A stretch of 64,000 bases of DNA from Neorhizobium galegae (GCF_021391675.1 NZ_CP090095.1:1245501-1309500); one strand, 5' to 3'; shown: positions 43,560 to 54,189, counted from the stretch's first letter. Made by a program: numbers and translations. Notes: generated by a model not told the origin, from the letters alone.

Positions 43560-43786
43560 GATTCCTCCACCCTTTCACTTGAGAGATTGGGTTCGGGAAA
43601 TTCCACGGTCAAGGAGGTCGGCGACCTTTCTGGTGCAACGTACGGCTTATGCACTAGAAGTTTTACACGCAGCCTAGTCGACTCGACGCTGAGCATGAAC
43701 TCGCTGTCTACGGGTACTCCCGAAGGTCAATTGTATCCAAAGCTCTGCTACGGCTCGAGCCCGATGAAGAACTCGAAATCAGAGCG

Positions 43787-44047
43787 ATGGTGAACATCAC
43801 ATTCCAAAGACTTAGTGGCGAGGATGAGATGTTCGACGGCATCGAATGCGAGTTAGACGGTGCCTGTGTCGAGATCGATCTAGGGGACATCAATGTCTTG
43901 AGCCGGAGGACTACGATCAACCCGATTGAATGCCTTCCTCAAAATTGCCGAGTCACAAGCTGGCATTGGAGGCTCAGTGACCAGAGGCCGACAACTGTCA
44001 GTCCGCCGAAAGTTCACAAGGGAATGCCGCAATCTCGGATTCTCTAA
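43787..44047 (+). CDS. Small hypothetical ORF at the island's right edge
   Basis: This 86-aa ORF has an acidic stretch (RLSGEDEMFDGIECELDG, then ACVEIDLGDINVL). The same frame is open upstream to about 43658 with protein-like sequence (SRRSIVSKALLRLEPDEELE) but without an ATG. It may be the rest of a truncated gene. No family recognised. Confidence 0.3.
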   Translation: MVNITFQRLSGEDEMFDGIECELDGACVEIDLGDINVLSRRTTINPIECLPQNCRVTSWHWRLSDQRPTTVSPPKVHKGMPQSRIL

Positions 44048-44133
44048 CAGGGGTATGTGCTAAAACAGTTAGAGGTATGCCAGAAAGCCACACCCTAAGT
44101 CCTTGATTTCCTGCCTAAGCCTCTCAAGCGTAG

Positions 44134-46218
44134 TTGCCGCGCCACACGTGGGTATTTCGTTACAAGGATCTCTTGGGATGGTGGTCGAATGACCATCATG
44201 ACCGTGCGGGCGGGGCCGAGAATATAATACCCACGGACTGGGTGCCCGGTATGAAGCCGATCTGGTTTACCGAACTCGGGTGCCCGGCGGTCGACAAGGG
44301 CGCCAATCAGCCGAACGTCTTTACCGACCCGAAATCGGCTGAAAGCGCTCTGCCGTATTTTTCGAGCGGCGGGCGGTCGGACAGCATGCAGCGGCGGTTC
44401 CTGGAGGCGCATCATGGCTGGTGGCAGGGCGACGCGCTGCCGGCCGGCATGGTCGACCGGGATCACGTCTTCGTCTGGACCTGGGATGCCCGGCCTGTTC
44501 CGGCCTTTCCCGGCGATCTTTCGGCCTGGAGCGATGGCGGCAACTGGCGCACGGGCCATTGGCTCAATGGTCGGCTGGGAGGAACTACGCTTGCCGATGC
44601 CATCGCCGCGATCCTGACGGAACATGGTTTTGAAGATTTCGACGTTTCGGCGGTGAGCGGCGACCTGACTGGCTACGTACAGGGCGAGGTGACCTCCGCG
44701 AGGGCGCTTCTGGAGCCGCTACTCGAGGTCTTTCAGGTGGATGTCGCCGAAGACGGCGGCAGACTGCGCTTCCGGTCGCGGTTGACGGCAAGCCTGGCGG
44801 CGAAGGAGATCGCCGTCATTGCCGATATCGAGGATGAGCCGCTGTGGTCGGAAAACCGGGGGCATGACAGCGATTTTGCGGCTGAGGCGGTGCTGACCTC
44901 CTACAATCCGAGCCTGGACTACGAACAGGCGGGTGTGCGATCGCGGCGGGCGCGGGCGGAAAGCCAGCGTATCCTGAGCTACGACCTACCGGCCGTGCTG
45001 CCGGAGGAGACGTCGCTCGGTGCGGTCGAGACGCTGCTGCGCACGCACAGGGTCGCGAGGCGGTCGTTGAGTTTTGCGCTTTCGCCCGCCGATATTGCCG
45101 TCGAGCCCGGCGATGCGGTGCGGCTGGCTCTGCCGGATGCGAGCGGCCCGGAGGGGACGTTCATCGTCGAACGGGTCGAAGAAGGCGCGGCGCGGCGGAT
45201 CGAGGCGCGGCACCACGCGCCGCTGGCGCCGTTGAACTATGCTGTCGGCGAGGGGCACAGAAATGGCGGTAGCGCCGTCTCCGACGGATTTGCGCCTGTA
45301 CTGCACTTTCTTGATCTGCCGCGGTTTACGCCGGGCGAGTCAGCGAGCTTCGCCCGCGTTGCGGGCTTCTGCCGGCCGTGGCGGCGGATGGCGCTATCCT
45401 CCTCCGTGACGACGGAAGGGTATCGCACGCACTCGGCGCTCGACCGGCCGGCAAGGGTGGGTGTTCTGGCGACGCCGCTTTCGGGCGGCGTGATCGGGCG
45501 TTTCGATCGCGGTGTGGTCATGGAGATCGAACTGTTTTTCGGCGGCCTGTCGTCGGCGGACGAGCAGGCGGTGCTGAATGGCGAAAACCGTATTGCGGTG
45601 AAAGCGCAGAACGGCGCCTGGGAAGTGCTCGGCTTTGCCGTAGCCGAAGAGATCAGCCCGAATCGCTGGGCGCTGTCGAACCTGTTGCGCGGGCTGGCGG
45701 GGACCGGGGATGCCATGTTGGCGGGCGCCACGGCGGGTGCAGCCGTCGTCGTGCTCGATGAAGCCGTTGTGCCGCTGGGACTGTCGGCGGAGGAGCGTGG
45801 TCTGGCCATGAACTGGCTGGCGGAAAGCCTGGGGCAGGCGGGCGGACGTTCCAGCCCACATGGATTTGCGGGGGGCATGCGCGCCGAGACGCCGCTTTCG
45901 CCGGTCCATATCCGCGGGGAGCGGCCGGTCGGCGGCGATGCCCGCCTGACCTGGGTGAGGCGTGGCAGGGTCGAGGCGGACAATTGGGACGGGATCGAAA
46001 TTCCACTGGACGAGCCGGAGGAGCGCTACCGGCTCGAGGTGCTGGACGGCCCCACCGTCAGGCGCATGGTCGAGGTGACGGAACCCGCTTTCACCTATCC
46101 GGCGGCCGACGAGATTGCCGATTTCGGCGGTATCCAATCGAGCCTTTCGCTGCGGGTCCGGCAGATGGGCCGGGCGGTCCCGCTCGGGGTCCCGGCCGAG
46201 GCGGCCGTTGTATTCTAG
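44134..46218 (+). pseudogene. 3' half of the GTA TIM-barrel tail-tip protein (g15-like)
   Basis: About 694 codons remain of a protein that is usually near 1300 aa. The first recognisable sequence is FRYKDLLGWWSNDHHDR, then WVPGMKPIWFTELGCPAVDK, the end of the GTA TIM-barrel domain. It is followed by the phage-tail and receptor-binding part to the normal C-terminus. The frame is preceded by an in-frame TAG just before 44134, and TTG at 44134 has no ribosome site. This is the right junction of the island. Receptor-binding and fibre-attachment function should be lost. Confidence 0.85.
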
Positions 46219-46238
46219 GTTGAAACAAGGAGATGAAC

Positions 46239-46451
46239 ATGGATGGCATGAAGGTGTGGTATCAGTCGAAAACGGTCTGGGGCGGGTTGATTGCGGTCGC
46301 CGCCGCGCTTCTGCAAATCACGGGAATTCAGCTCGGAGCAGATGTCCAGGCAGACATCGCAGAGCTTGCGGTGACGCTGGCGGGAGCTGCCGGCGGGTTT
46401 CTCGCGATCTACGGTCGTATCGCGGCCCAGACCGGAATCAGGGGAAAATAG
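46239..46451 (+). CDS. Small membrane protein at the end of the GTA cluster, holin-like
   Basis: This 70-aa protein has one to two hydrophobic helices (WGGLIAVAAALLQITGIQL and ELAVTLAGAAGGFLAIYG) and a basic tail. It resembles short phage holin-type proteins; the role is inferred. The ATG at 46239 has AAGGAG at ideal spacing, better than the ATG at 46233. It follows g15 and may serve with the lysin at 11397. Confidence 0.65.
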   Translation: MDGMKVWYQSKTVWGGLIAVAAALLQITGIQLGADVQADIAELAVTLAGAAGGFLAIYGRIAAQTGIRGK

Positions 46452-46568
46452 CCCCATGAAGGAAAGCACTACGGACCATTCATTTGCCATTCAGCCGCCT
46501 TTGGCTACATAATCCATCACATGCTTTGGACATGAATCCTGTTTGTCTTGTGAGTGGAAATTGTACCC

Positions 46569-46835
46569 ATGGCGCGACTGCCAATCATCGCGATACTGAC
46601 CGCCGGCCTTGCCGGTTTCGCCGGCTTTTTGCCGGAAAAGGTCGATGCGCGTGATTACCTCGTCCTCGTCGCAGGCGATTGCGGCTCGGCGGCGTCTCGC
46701 GTGGTGCGGGAAACCGGCGGCCAGCTTCTTTCCGCTCAGCCCTCCTCAGATGGCCAGACCTGTGTCGTGACGGTGCTCGTCCAAGGCGATGGCAATCAAA
46801 GACCGCGCAAGGTGACCGTCAGGGTTCCGATGTAA
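46569..46835 (+). CDS. feuN: FeuN-like small periplasmic regulator
   Basis: This 88-aa protein has a signal peptide (MARLPIIAILTAGLAGFAGF) and a short mature domain with two Cys (DCGSAAS, QTCVVTVLV). It sits 50 bp upstream of the FeuP/FeuQ pair. In Sinorhizobium, FeuN is a small periplasmic negative regulator of the FeuPQ system; identity here rests on position, size and export signal. Confidence 0.75.
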   Translation: MARLPIIAILTAGLAGFAGFLPEKVDARDYLVLVAGDCGSAASRVVRETGGQLLSAQPSSDGQTCVVTVLVQGDGNQRPRKVTVRVPM

Positions 46836-46885
46836 AGCGGCTCCGGCGGCGATCAGCCGCCGGCATATCATTCGAGGGGCGGTGC

Positions 46886-47557
46886 ATGCGCATTCTGGTG
46901 GTCGAAGACGATGTCAATCTCAACCGGCAGCTTTCCGACGCCCTGAAGGAGTCGGGTTATGTGGTCGACCAGGCTTTCGACGGCGAGGAAGGCCATTATC
47001 TCGGCGAAACCGAGCCTTATGATGCGGTGATCCTCGATATCGGCCTGCCGGTCATGGACGGCATCACCGTCGTCGAGAAATGGCGTGCCGGAGGCAAGGG
47101 CATGCCGGTTCTGATGCTGACCGCCCGCGACCGCTGGAGCGACAAGGTGGCAGGCATCGATGCCGGTGCCGACGACTATGTCGCCAAACCCTTCCATGTG
47201 GAGGAAGTGCTGGCCCGCGTTCGGGCACTGATCCGCCGGGCGGCGGGGCATTCATCCTCCGAAATCGTCTGCGGGCCCGTGCGGCTCGATACCAAGGCTT
47301 CCAAGGCGAGCGTCGAAGGCGTCGCCCTGAAGCTCACCTCGCACGAATTCAGGCTGCTGTCCTACCTGATGCATCACATGGGGCAGGTCGTTTCCCGCAC
47401 CGAGCTTGTGGAGCATATGTATGATCAGGATTTCGACCGCGATTCCAATACGATCGAAGTTTTCGTGGGCCGGCTTCGCAAGAAGCTCGGTGTCGACCTC
47501 ATCGAGACGGTCCGCGGACTCGGTTACAGGATGCAAGCGCCAAACGATGCGCCCTAA
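46886..47557 (+). CDS. feuP: Response regulator FeuP (OmpR/PhoP family)
   Basis: This 223-aa protein has a receiver domain (Asp pair in VVEDD, phosphoacceptor Asp 51 in VILDIGLP, Lys in DYVAKPF) and a C-terminal winged helix (LTSHEFRLLSYLMHHMGQVV, DSNTIEVFVGRLRKKLG). With the kinase downstream it forms the FeuPQ system, known in rhizobia for control of cyclic glucan export and osmoadaptation. Its 3' end overlaps feuQ by 11 nt. Confidence 0.88.
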   Translation: MRILVVEDDVNLNRQLSDALKESGYVVDQAFDGEEGHYLGETEPYDAVILDIGLPVMDGITVVEKWRAGGKGMPVLMLTARDRWSDKVAGIDAGADDYVAKPFHVEEVLARVRALIRRAAGHSSSEIVCGPVRLDTKASKASVEGVALKLTSHEFRLLSYLMHHMGQVVSRTELVEHMYDQDFDRDSNTIEVFVGRLRKKLGVDLIETVRGLGYRMQAPNDAP

Positions 47558-48971
47558 ATTCCGGATGATCGGACCAAGATCGCTGACTGCCCGCGTGCTG
47601 CTTCTGGCCACGTTGTGGTCGGCGCTGGCTCTGGTCGTCATTTCGATCGTCATCTCGCAGCTCTACCGGCAATCGGCAGAGCGCGCCTTCACCGACCTCC
47701 TGCGCGCCCAGCTTTATAATGTCATCAACTCGATCACGATCGGTGACGACAACAAGCTCGCCGGCAGCCCTCAGCTCGGCGACCTGCGCTTCTCGCAGCC
47801 TGAGACCGGCTGGTACTGGATCATCGAGCCGCTCGGCACCTTTGCAGCGACGCCGCTGTCATCCTCCTCGCTCGGCACCTCGAACATCAGCGTTCCGTCG
47901 ATCCTGGCGGTGCCCTTCAACAATCGCTATGAGCGCTTCTACCCCGCGATCGACGCCTACAAGAATCATGTTCTGGTTGCCGAAACCGAAGTCGTCCTCG
48001 ACGGCGAAGGCCGCGCCGCGCGCTTCCGCGTGTCGGGCAATCTCGCGGTTGTCGAGGAGGATATCCAGGCCTTTACCCGCAGTCTCTATATCGCCCTTGC
48101 CGTCTTCGGTTTCGGCAGTCTGGTCGTCAACGGTCTGGCGATCCTCTACGGGCTGCAGCCGCTTGACGGCGCACGGCGCTCGCTCGAAAGGGTGCGGCGC
48201 GGCGAGGCGGAGCGGCTGGAAGGGGAATTTCCGCGCGAAATCATGCCGCTTGCGAGCGACATCAACGCGCTGATCGAAAGCAACCGCCGCATCGTCGAGC
48301 GGGCCCGCATGCAGGTCGGCAATCTCGCCCATTCGCTGAAGACGCCGATTGCGGTTCTGCTCAACGAATCGCGTGCCGTCGAAAAGGTGCAGTCGGACAT
48401 GGTGCGGTCGCAGGCGGAGGGAATGCAGGCGCAGGTGCAATCCTACCTGAACCGCGCGCGCATCGCCGCCCAGCGCGAATCGCTGCTCGCCCGGACCGAG
48501 CTTGAGCCGGTGCTGGAACGCCTGGTCAGGGTGATGCGGCGACTCAATCCGGAAAAGGAGTTCCACCTGTCGGTCTTTCCGCCGGGCGTGGCGCTTGCCA
48601 TGGAACAGCAGGACGTCGAGGAGACGGTCGGCAACCTGCTCGAAAACGCCGCGCGCTTCTGCGAAACCGGCGTGTGGATCACCGCGACGCCAACATCAGG
48701 CCCCCAATCCGGCGAAGGCGAAACCGTGCGGCGCTCCTGGGTCGAGGTCGCTGTCGAAGACGACGGCCCGGGGCTGGAGCCGGATCAGATCCGGGAGGCG
48801 ATGAAACGCGGCAGGCGGCTCGACGAGAGCAAGCCGGGCGCTGGGCTCGGACTGTCGATCGTGCGCGAAATCACCGGCGAGTATCAAGGTTCCGTCGAGC
48901 TGACGCGCGGGACGCGGGGTGGCCTGAGGGCGCAACTTCTGCTTCCCGGCGTCGCCAAGGAAGGTCCGTGA
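47547..48971 (+). CDS. feuQ: Sensor histidine kinase FeuQ
   Basis: This 474-aa inner-membrane kinase has two helices (VLLLATLWSALALVVISIVI and LYIALAVFGFGSLVVNGLAI) enclosing a periplasmic domain of about 150 aa. A HAMP-like region follows, then an H-box with phosphoacceptor His in NLAHSLKTPIAVLLNES, and the ATPase with N box NLLENAARF, G1 DDGPGL and G2 GAGLGLS. The ATG at 47547 overlaps feuP; 47565 is an alternative. FeuN probably represses it from the periplasm. Confidence 0.87.
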   Translation: MRPKFRMIGPRSLTARVLLLATLWSALALVVISIVISQLYRQSAERAFTDLLRAQLYNVINSITIGDDNKLAGSPQLGDLRFSQPETGWYWIIEPLGTFAATPLSSSSLGTSNISVPSILAVPFNNRYERFYPAIDAYKNHVLVAETEVVLDGEGRAARFRVSGNLAVVEEDIQAFTRSLYIALAVFGFGSLVVNGLAILYGLQPLDGARRSLERVRRGEAERLEGEFPREIMPLASDINALIESNRRIVERARMQVGNLAHSLKTPIAVLLNESRAVEKVQSDMVRSQAEGMQAQVQSYLNRARIAAQRESLLARTELEPVLERLVRVMRRLNPEKEFHLSVFPPGVALAMEQQDVEETVGNLLENAARFCETGVWITATPTSGPQSGEGETVRRSWVEVAVEDDGPGLEPDQIREAMKRGRRLDESKPGAGLGLSIVREITGEYQGSVELTRGTRGGLRAQLLLPGVAKEGP

Positions 48972-49237
48972 TCGTCCGATATTCACAACATGGTCCAGCA
49001 GGACTGTGGCGCAAGGGCAACATCGGCCTATTCCCTGCCATTGCTTATGGACGGATGGATCGCCTGCTATATCTTTGTCGGAAGAGACATTTCTATATAT
49101 CTGCTAATATGCGGGGAGACTGAAAGATCGTCGGATTTGTGTGTTTTCCCAATGACGCCATAATGATGCCATGCCGGGACCGGACCAGTCTCGGCGAGAT
49201 TTCCGAAGAAAACGAGCCGCGACCGGTTTCCGACACG

Positions 49238-49672
49238 ATGCGATTATTGAGCCTTCGAAATACCGTTTCATCGCTTGTGGTTGCCGGCCTGCTGGCGGGC
49301 TGCGGCACGTCTTCAGGAGCGGGGACCGGCGGCACGCGCGGCCTGCTGACACCACGGCCCTCGCCATCCGCATCCTATATTTCCGCGCTGCAGGGCGGCA
49401 TCGTCGGCCGCAGCGGCGCGACGCTTTCGTCAAGCGACCGTTCCCGCGCCCTCGAGGCGGAATATCGCGCGTTGGAAGGGGCGGCCGGCGGCGAGGCAAT
49501 CACCTGGAAGGGTGACGACGCGAACGGCCAGGTGATCGCCAACGCCCCCTATCAGGTGGGCACTCAGAACTGCCGTCAGTATCGCCATACGGTAACCATG
49601 AACGGCCGCGACATGACGGCGCGGGGCGCTGCCTGCCGCAATTCCAACGGCACCTGGACGCCGCTCACCTGA
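49238..49672 (+). CDS. Surface-antigen-type lipoprotein (RT0821/Lpp0805-like)
   Basis: This 144-aa protein has a lipoprotein signal with lipobox LLAGC (SSLVVAGLLAGCG). The mature part ends with CRQYRHTVTMNGRDMTARGA, then ACRNSNGTW, the C-terminal pattern of 17-kDa/RT0821-type surface proteins. It should be anchored in the outer membrane. The start at 49238 places the signal correctly. Upstream 48972-49237 shows no gene. Confidence 0.8.
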   Translation: MRLLSLRNTVSSLVVAGLLAGCGTSSGAGTGGTRGLLTPRPSPSASYISALQGGIVGRSGATLSSSDRSRALEAEYRALEGAAGGEAITWKGDDANGQVIANAPYQVGTQNCRQYRHTVTMNGRDMTARGAACRNSNGTWTPLT

Positions 49673-49820
49673 TTTCCTCTGCGGCTGTTTGACATGGGTC
49701 ATGGCCGCCAGATCGGATCGGCCCCATATGCAGGTTTGAACTTGCGGCCAAAGGCCTCAAATTCGCGTCAACGCCGGCTGCGCTGTTGGAAAGCGCGGGC
49801 CGTTGCAGTATTGGGCCACT

Positions 49821-50957
49821 ATGGTTTTATGGATCATCCTCGCAGCTCTGACGGCGGCCGTTGCGGCAATCCTCATCCTGCCTTTCGCCCGAGCCGCCAA
49901 AACAGCATCCGCTGACCGTGCCGGAGAGGTCGCCGTCTATCGCGACCAGCTGGCCGAACTGGACCGGGACCAGGCCCAGGGCCTGATCGAGCCGCAAGAG
50001 GCCGAATACGCCCGTGCGGAGATCGGCCGCCGGCTGCTGGCCGCGGCCGCTGCCGGGGAGGGCAAGGAGATCGCCGCTCCTAAGGCGCGAAAATATGCGC
50101 TCGCCACCACTGTGGTCACGCTGGTTCCGCCCCTTGTCGGGCTCTGTCTTTACCTGGCGCTCGGCAATCCCGGGCTGCCGGACCAGCCGCTCGAAGCGCG
50201 GCTTGCCAATCCTGGCAACAATGTCGCCCTGCTGGTCGCCAAGGCGGAGCGGCATCTTGCCGAAAATCCCAATGACGGCGCCGGCTGGGATCTGCTTGCG
50301 CCGATCTATTTCCGCTCCATGCGGCTTGGCGATGCCGAGATGGCCTATCGAAATGCGATCCGCATTCTTGGGCCAAGTCCCGTCCGGCTGGCCGGGCTCG
50401 GCGAAACGCTGGTCGCATCGAATGACGGGATCGTCACCGAGGATGCGCGTTCCGCCTTCGAGCAGGCGGTGAAGCTCGATCCGGACAATCCGCGTTCACG
50501 TTTCTATGTCGGCCTCGGCTTCGAACAGGCCGGCAGGGCGGCAGAGGCGAGGGCGCAGTTCGAGACGATTGCCAAGGGCTCGCCGGCCGATGCGCCGTGG
50601 ATGCAGCTCGTCAACCAGCATATCGTCAAGAACGGCGGCACCATCGCGACGGGACAGGACACGGCGCAGGCGCCCGGCAATCCGAGCCAGGCGGATGTCG
50701 CGGCGGCCGCAAACATGTCGCAGGGCGATCGGCAGGCGATGATCCGCGGCATGGTCGAGAGCCTTGCGGAACGGCTGAAACAGGACCCGAACAATCTCGA
50801 AGGTTGGGTGAGGCTGGTGCGCTCCTATTCCGTGCTCGGCGACAAATCCAGTGCCGAGGAGGCCCTGAAGAGCGGCCTCAAGCAGTTCCCGTCATCAGGC
50901 GAGCTGGTGGCGCTCGCCAACGAGATGGGGATCACCGTCGAAGGAGTGGCGCAATGA
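49821..50957 (+). CDS. ccmI: Cytochrome c biogenesis protein CcmI (CycH)
   Basis: This 378-aa membrane protein has two N-terminal helices ([20 protein letters not shown] and [17 protein letters not shown]) around a cytoplasmic loop, then a periplasmic TPR domain with repeats such as [20 protein letters not shown]. It chaperones apocytochrome c to the CcmF/H ligation complex. An in-frame TTG at 49803 is less likely. The stop overlaps ccmE (ATGA). First gene of the cycHJKL-type operon. Confidence 0.93.
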   Translation: MVLWIILAALTAAVAAILILPFARAAKTASADRAGEVAVYRDQLAELDRDQAQGLIEPQEAEYARAEIGRRLLAAAAAGEGKEIAAPKARKYALATTVVTLVPPLVGLCLYLALGNPGLPDQPLEARLANPGNNVALLVAKAERHLAENPNDGAGWDLLAPIYFRSMRLGDAEMAYRNAIRILGPSPVRLAGLGETLVASNDGIVTEDARSAFEQAVKLDPDNPRSRFYVGLGFEQAGRAAEARAQFETIAKGSPADAPWMQLVNQHIVKNGGTIATGQDTAQAPGNPSQADVAAAANMSQGDRQAMIRGMVESLAERLKQDPNNLEGWVRLVRSYSVLGDKSSAEEALKSGLKQFPSSGELVALANEMGITVEGVAQ

Positions 50958-51439
50958 CGCGCAAACAGAAACGGCTGGCGGTGATCGCGGGCGGCATGAG
51001 CTTCATTCTCGTGGCGGTGCTGCTCGTCATGTTCGCCTTCAGCCAGTCGGTGGCTTATTTCTTCATGCCGGCCGATCTTGCCAAGTCCGATGTCAAACCC
51101 GGCACCCGCATCAGGCTCGGCGGGCTGGTCGCCGAAGGGTCGGTGAAGCGCGGTCAGGGCTCGACCGTGAGTTTTACGGTAACCGACGGAACCGGTAGCG
51201 TGCCGGTCACCTACACGGGCATCCTGCCGGACCTGTTTCGCGAAGGCCAGGGCGTGGTGACCGAAGGCGCGTTCGACGCGGCATCGCGCGGTTTCGTGGC
51301 CGACAGCGTGCTCGCCAAGCATGACGAGAACTACATGCCCAAGGAAGTCGCGGACCGGCTGAAGGCGCAGGGCGTCTGGAACGAGGGTCAAGGCAACCAG
51401 AGCCAGCCCGATGGCGCCAAGGGGACGGCAACGAGATGA
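50954..51439 (+). CDS. ccmE: Cytochrome c maturation heme chaperone CcmE (CycJ)
   Basis: This 161-aa protein has one N-terminal membrane anchor ([20 protein letters not shown]) and a periplasmic OB-fold. The heme-binding segment reads [13 protein letters not shown], with the covalent-heme His in KHDENY. It passes heme to CcmF. Coupled by ATGA overlaps on both sides. Confidence 0.95.
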   Translation: MTRKQKRLAVIAGGMSFILVAVLLVMFAFSQSVAYFFMPADLAKSDVKPGTRIRLGGLVAEGSVKRGQGSTVSFTVTDGTGSVPVTYTGILPDLFREGQGVVTEGAFDAASRGFVADSVLAKHDENYMPKEVADRLKAQGVWNEGQGNQSQPDGAKGTATR

Positions 51440-53424
51440 TCATCGAGATCGGTCATTATGCACTTGTTCTGGCGCTCGCAACCGCGCTGATCGTCTCGGT
51501 GCTGCCGGTCGTCGGCGCCCGGCGCGGCGATGTCGCGATGATGGCGCTGGCCCCGACCGGCTCGCTGGTGCTGTTCGCGCTCGTGGCCTTTTCCTTCGGC
51601 GTGCTGACCTGGGCCTATATGGTCTCGGATTTCTCGGTTGCGAACGTCTGGGAGAATTCCCATTCGCTGATGCCGCTGATCTACAAGTTCTCGGGCGTCT
51701 GGGGCAATCACGAAGGGTCGATGCTGCTCTGGCTGCTGATCCTGGTGTTCTTCAGCGCGCTCGTCGCTGTCTTCGGCCGCAATCTGCCGGATACGCTGAG
51801 GGCCAATGTTCTGGCCGTTCAGGCCTGGATCTCGACCGCATTCCTGTTCTTCATCCTTTTGACTTCCAATCCGTTCCTTCGCCTCAACCCGGCGCCGGCC
51901 GAGGGACAGGATCTCAATCCGGTGCTGCAGGATCTCGGCCTGGCGGTTCATCCGCCGCTTCTCTACCTGGGTTATGTCGGCTTTTCGGTCTGCTTCTCGT
52001 TCGCCGTCGCGGCGCTCATGGAAGGCCGCATCGACGCCGCCTGGGCCCGCTGGGTGCGGCCGTGGACGCTGGCCGCCTGGACCTTCCTGACGGCCGGCAT
52101 CGCCATGGGTTCCTACTGGGCCTATTACGAGCTCGGCTGGGGCGGCTGGTGGTTCTGGGATCCGGTCGAGAACGCCTCCTTCATGCCCTGGCTCGCGGGC
52201 ACGGCGCTGCTGCATTCGGCGCTGGTCATGGAAAAGCGCGAGGCGCTGAAGATCTGGACCGTGCTGCTGGCGATCATGACCTTTTCGCTGTCGCTGCTCG
52301 GCACCTTCCTGGTGCGCTCCGGCGTGCTGACCTCGGTGCATTCGTTTGCGACCGATCCGACCCGCGGCATCTTCATCCTCTGCATTCTCGGCATCTTCAT
52401 CGGCGGCGCCTTCGCGCTGTTTGCCTGGCGGGCGCCGATGCTGAAGGCGGGCGGCATTTTCGCGCCGATCTCGCGCGAGGGCGCGCTGGTGCTCAACAAC
52501 CTGATCCTGACGGTGGCAACGGCAACGGTGCTGACCGGCACGCTCTATCCGCTCGTCCTCGAAACGCTGACCGGCGAAAAGATCTCGGTCGGCGCGCCGT
52601 TCTTCAACATGACCTTCGGCCTGCTGATGCTGCCGCTCCTGGTCGCCGCGCCGTTCGGGCCGGTGCTCGCCTGGAAGCGTGGCGATCTCCTGGGCGCCCT
52701 GCAGCGGCTCTATGTCTTCGCGGGCCTGGCGCTGGCAGCGGGCCTTGCCTTCTTCTACATCCAGAACGGCGGACCGGTTCTGGCGATCTTCGGCCTGGTG
52801 CTGGGTTTCTGGGGCATGATCGGCGCATTCGCCGACCTCTGGTATCGCGGCAATTTTTCGAAAGTCGGGCTTTCGGTCGGCCTGAGGCGGCTGGCCGGCC
52901 TGCCGCGTTCGGTATTCGGCACGGCGATCGCCCATTTCGGCCTCGGGGTCACGGTGCTCGGCATTTTCGCCGCGACGACCTTCGGCACCGAGACGGTGGT
53001 CGAGATGAAGCAGGGTACTTCCGTCGACGCCGGCGGTTATTCGCTGACCTATGACGGGCTGCGCGATGCCATCGGGCCGAACTACACCGAACAGCGTGGG
53101 CATTTTGCCGTCAGCCGTGGTGGCGTCCAGGTGGCGGATGTCTGGTCGTCGAAGCGGCTCTATACGGCGCGGCGGATGCCGACGACGGAAGCCGGCATCC
53201 TGACTTTCGGCCTCAGCCAACTCTACGTGTCGCTCGGCGATGCGATGGACAGCGGCGGCATGGTGGTACGCATCTGGTGGAAACCGTTCATCCTCTGCAT
53301 CTGGGGCGGCGCGCTGGTGATGATGGTCGGCGGGTTTGTCTCGCTGTCGGATCGGAGGCTCAGGGTGGGAGCGCCGAGCCGCAAGGCGAAGCCGGTCAAG
53401 GCGACGCTGGAGGCTGCGGAGTGA
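51436..53424 (+). CDS. ccmF: Cytochrome c heme lyase subunit CcmF (CycK)
   Basis: This 662-aa polytopic membrane protein has the tryptophan-rich WWD heme-handling segment ([20 protein letters not shown]) and conserved PLL/HPP regions ([13 protein letters not shown]). Length is normal. It ligates heme to apocytochrome c with CcmH. A long antisense ORF across it is a GC-driven shadow. A mosaic repeat has inserted immediately after it. Confidence 0.96.
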   Translation: MIIEIGHYALVLALATALIVSVLPVVGARRGDVAMMALAPTGSLVLFALVAFSFGVLTWAYMVSDFSVANVWENSHSLMPLIYKFSGVWGNHEGSMLLWLLILVFFSALVAVFGRNLPDTLRANVLAVQAWISTAFLFFILLTSNPFLRLNPAPAEGQDLNPVLQDLGLAVHPPLLYLGYVGFSVCFSFAVAALMEGRIDAAWARWVRPWTLAAWTFLTAGIAMGSYWAYYELGWGGWWFWDPVENASFMPWLAGTALLHSALVMEKREALKIWTVLLAIMTFSLSLLGTFLVRSGVLTSVHSFATDPTRGIFILCILGIFIGGAFALFAWRAPMLKAGGIFAPISREGALVLNNLILTVATATVLTGTLYPLVLETLTGEKISVGAPFFNMTFGLLMLPLLVAAPFGPVLAWKRGDLLGALQRLYVFAGLALAAGLAFFYIQNGGPVLAIFGLVLGFWGMIGAFADLWYRGNFSKVGLSVGLRRLAGLPRSVFGTAIAHFGLGVTVLGIFAATTFGTETVVEMKQGTSVDAGGYSLTYDGLRDAIGPNYTEQRGHFAVSRGGVQVADVWSSKRLYTARRMPTTEAGILTFGLSQLYVSLGDAMDSGGMVVRIWWKPFILCIWGGALVMMVGGFVSLSDRRLRVGAPSRKAKPVKATLEAAE

Positions 53425-53434
53425 TGGCGAACTC

Positions 53435-53590
53435 ACCCCCCTCTGCCCTGCCGGGCATCTCCCCCTCAAGGGGGGAGATCGACTCGTGGCCATCTCCCGC
53501 CCCAAACAAACGCTGCGATTGGAGCAATGTCGGTGCGTCTTGCCAATCTCCCCCCTTGAGGGGGAGATGCCCGGCAGGGCAGAGGGGGTG
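53435..53590. repeat. Rhizobial mosaic repeat between ccmF and ccmH
   Basis: Inverted arms CCCCCTCTGCCCTGCCGGGC (start) and its complement (end) enclose CTCCCCC/GGGGGAG hairpins. Same family as 9694-9823. It separates two genes that are normally coupled and reaches the ccmH start. Confidence 0.88.
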
Positions 53591-54043
53591 TTCTGGGTCG
53601 TTCTCGCGATGATCCTGGCGCTCCTCGCCCCCCTGCCGGCCTTCGCCGTCAACCCCGACGAGGTGCTCTCAAACCCCGTGCTCGAACAGCGCGCCCGAAA
53701 TCTTTCGGCGCAGTTGCGCTGCATGGTGTGCCAGAACCAGTCGATCGACGATTCCAATGCGGAGCTTGCCCGCGACCTGCGGGTGCTGGTGCGCGAGCGG
53801 CTGACGAACGGCGATGCGGACGATCAGGTGATCGACTACGTCGTGTCCCGCTACGGCGAATTCGTGCTCCTGAAACCGCGGTTCAGCGCCAAGACGATGA
53901 TCCTGTGGGCCACTCCCGTCCTGCTACTGCTGGTCGGTGGCGTGGCGATCCTGGTTTTTGTTCGCACGCGCCCCAGCCAACGCTCGGTCGCGTCGCTGAC
54001 GGCCGAGGAACAGGCTCGCATCGAAGAGCTTTTGAACAAATAG
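53588..54043 (+). CDS. ccmH: Cytochrome c maturation protein CcmH (CycL)
   Basis: This 151-aa protein has a signal peptide ending PLPAFA, the thiol-redox motif [20 protein letters not shown] and a C-terminal membrane helix ([20 protein letters not shown]). It reduces the apocytochrome heme-binding Cys pair. The mosaic repeat runs up to the GTG at 53588, so the native start has been replaced; 53609 (ATG) is the alternative and would leave a very short signal peptide. Downstream degP is a separate unit. Confidence 0.9.
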   Translation: MFWVVLAMILALLAPLPAFAVNPDEVLSNPVLEQRARNLSAQLRCMVCQNQSIDDSNAELARDLRVLVRERLTNGDADDQVIDYVVSRYGEFVLLKPRFSAKTMILWATPVLLLLVGGVAILVFVRTRPSQRSVASLTAEEQARIEELLNK

Positions 54044-54189
54044 GCGCCCGAAACAGACCGCCGCAAACATTACCAATAATTCATTCGTCCGCCACCTGCA
54101 GTTAACCTGCGAGCGCCTATATCTCTCCTCATCCACCGCTTGGCTGACCTCCGGCCAAAATGACTGAAGAGAAGAAGGTAGCTTAAAAC

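Larger units (their letters stand above)
23366..44133. mobile_element. Genomic island interrupting the GTA cluster
   Basis: This segment of about 20.8 kb replaces the last codons of g13, all of the NlpC/P60 peptidase gene g14 and the 5' half of g15. It holds a hairpin array, a regulator, a DUF6634-like gene, an AAA+/M41 protease, a RiPP locus, IS21 with broken flanking genes and QatABCD. Base composition is visibly more AT-rich, most of all at 28.3-34.6 kb. No integrase, tRNA or direct-repeat att sites were seen. Boundaries are good to about 20 bp, judged from where GTA protein similarity stops. Confidence 0.8.

Noticed and set aside
51388..53757. 789-codon antisense ORF opposite ccmF
   Set aside because: Its product is low-complexity (Arg/Gln/Glu/His-rich) and mirrors the codon bias of ccmF, a well-supported gene.
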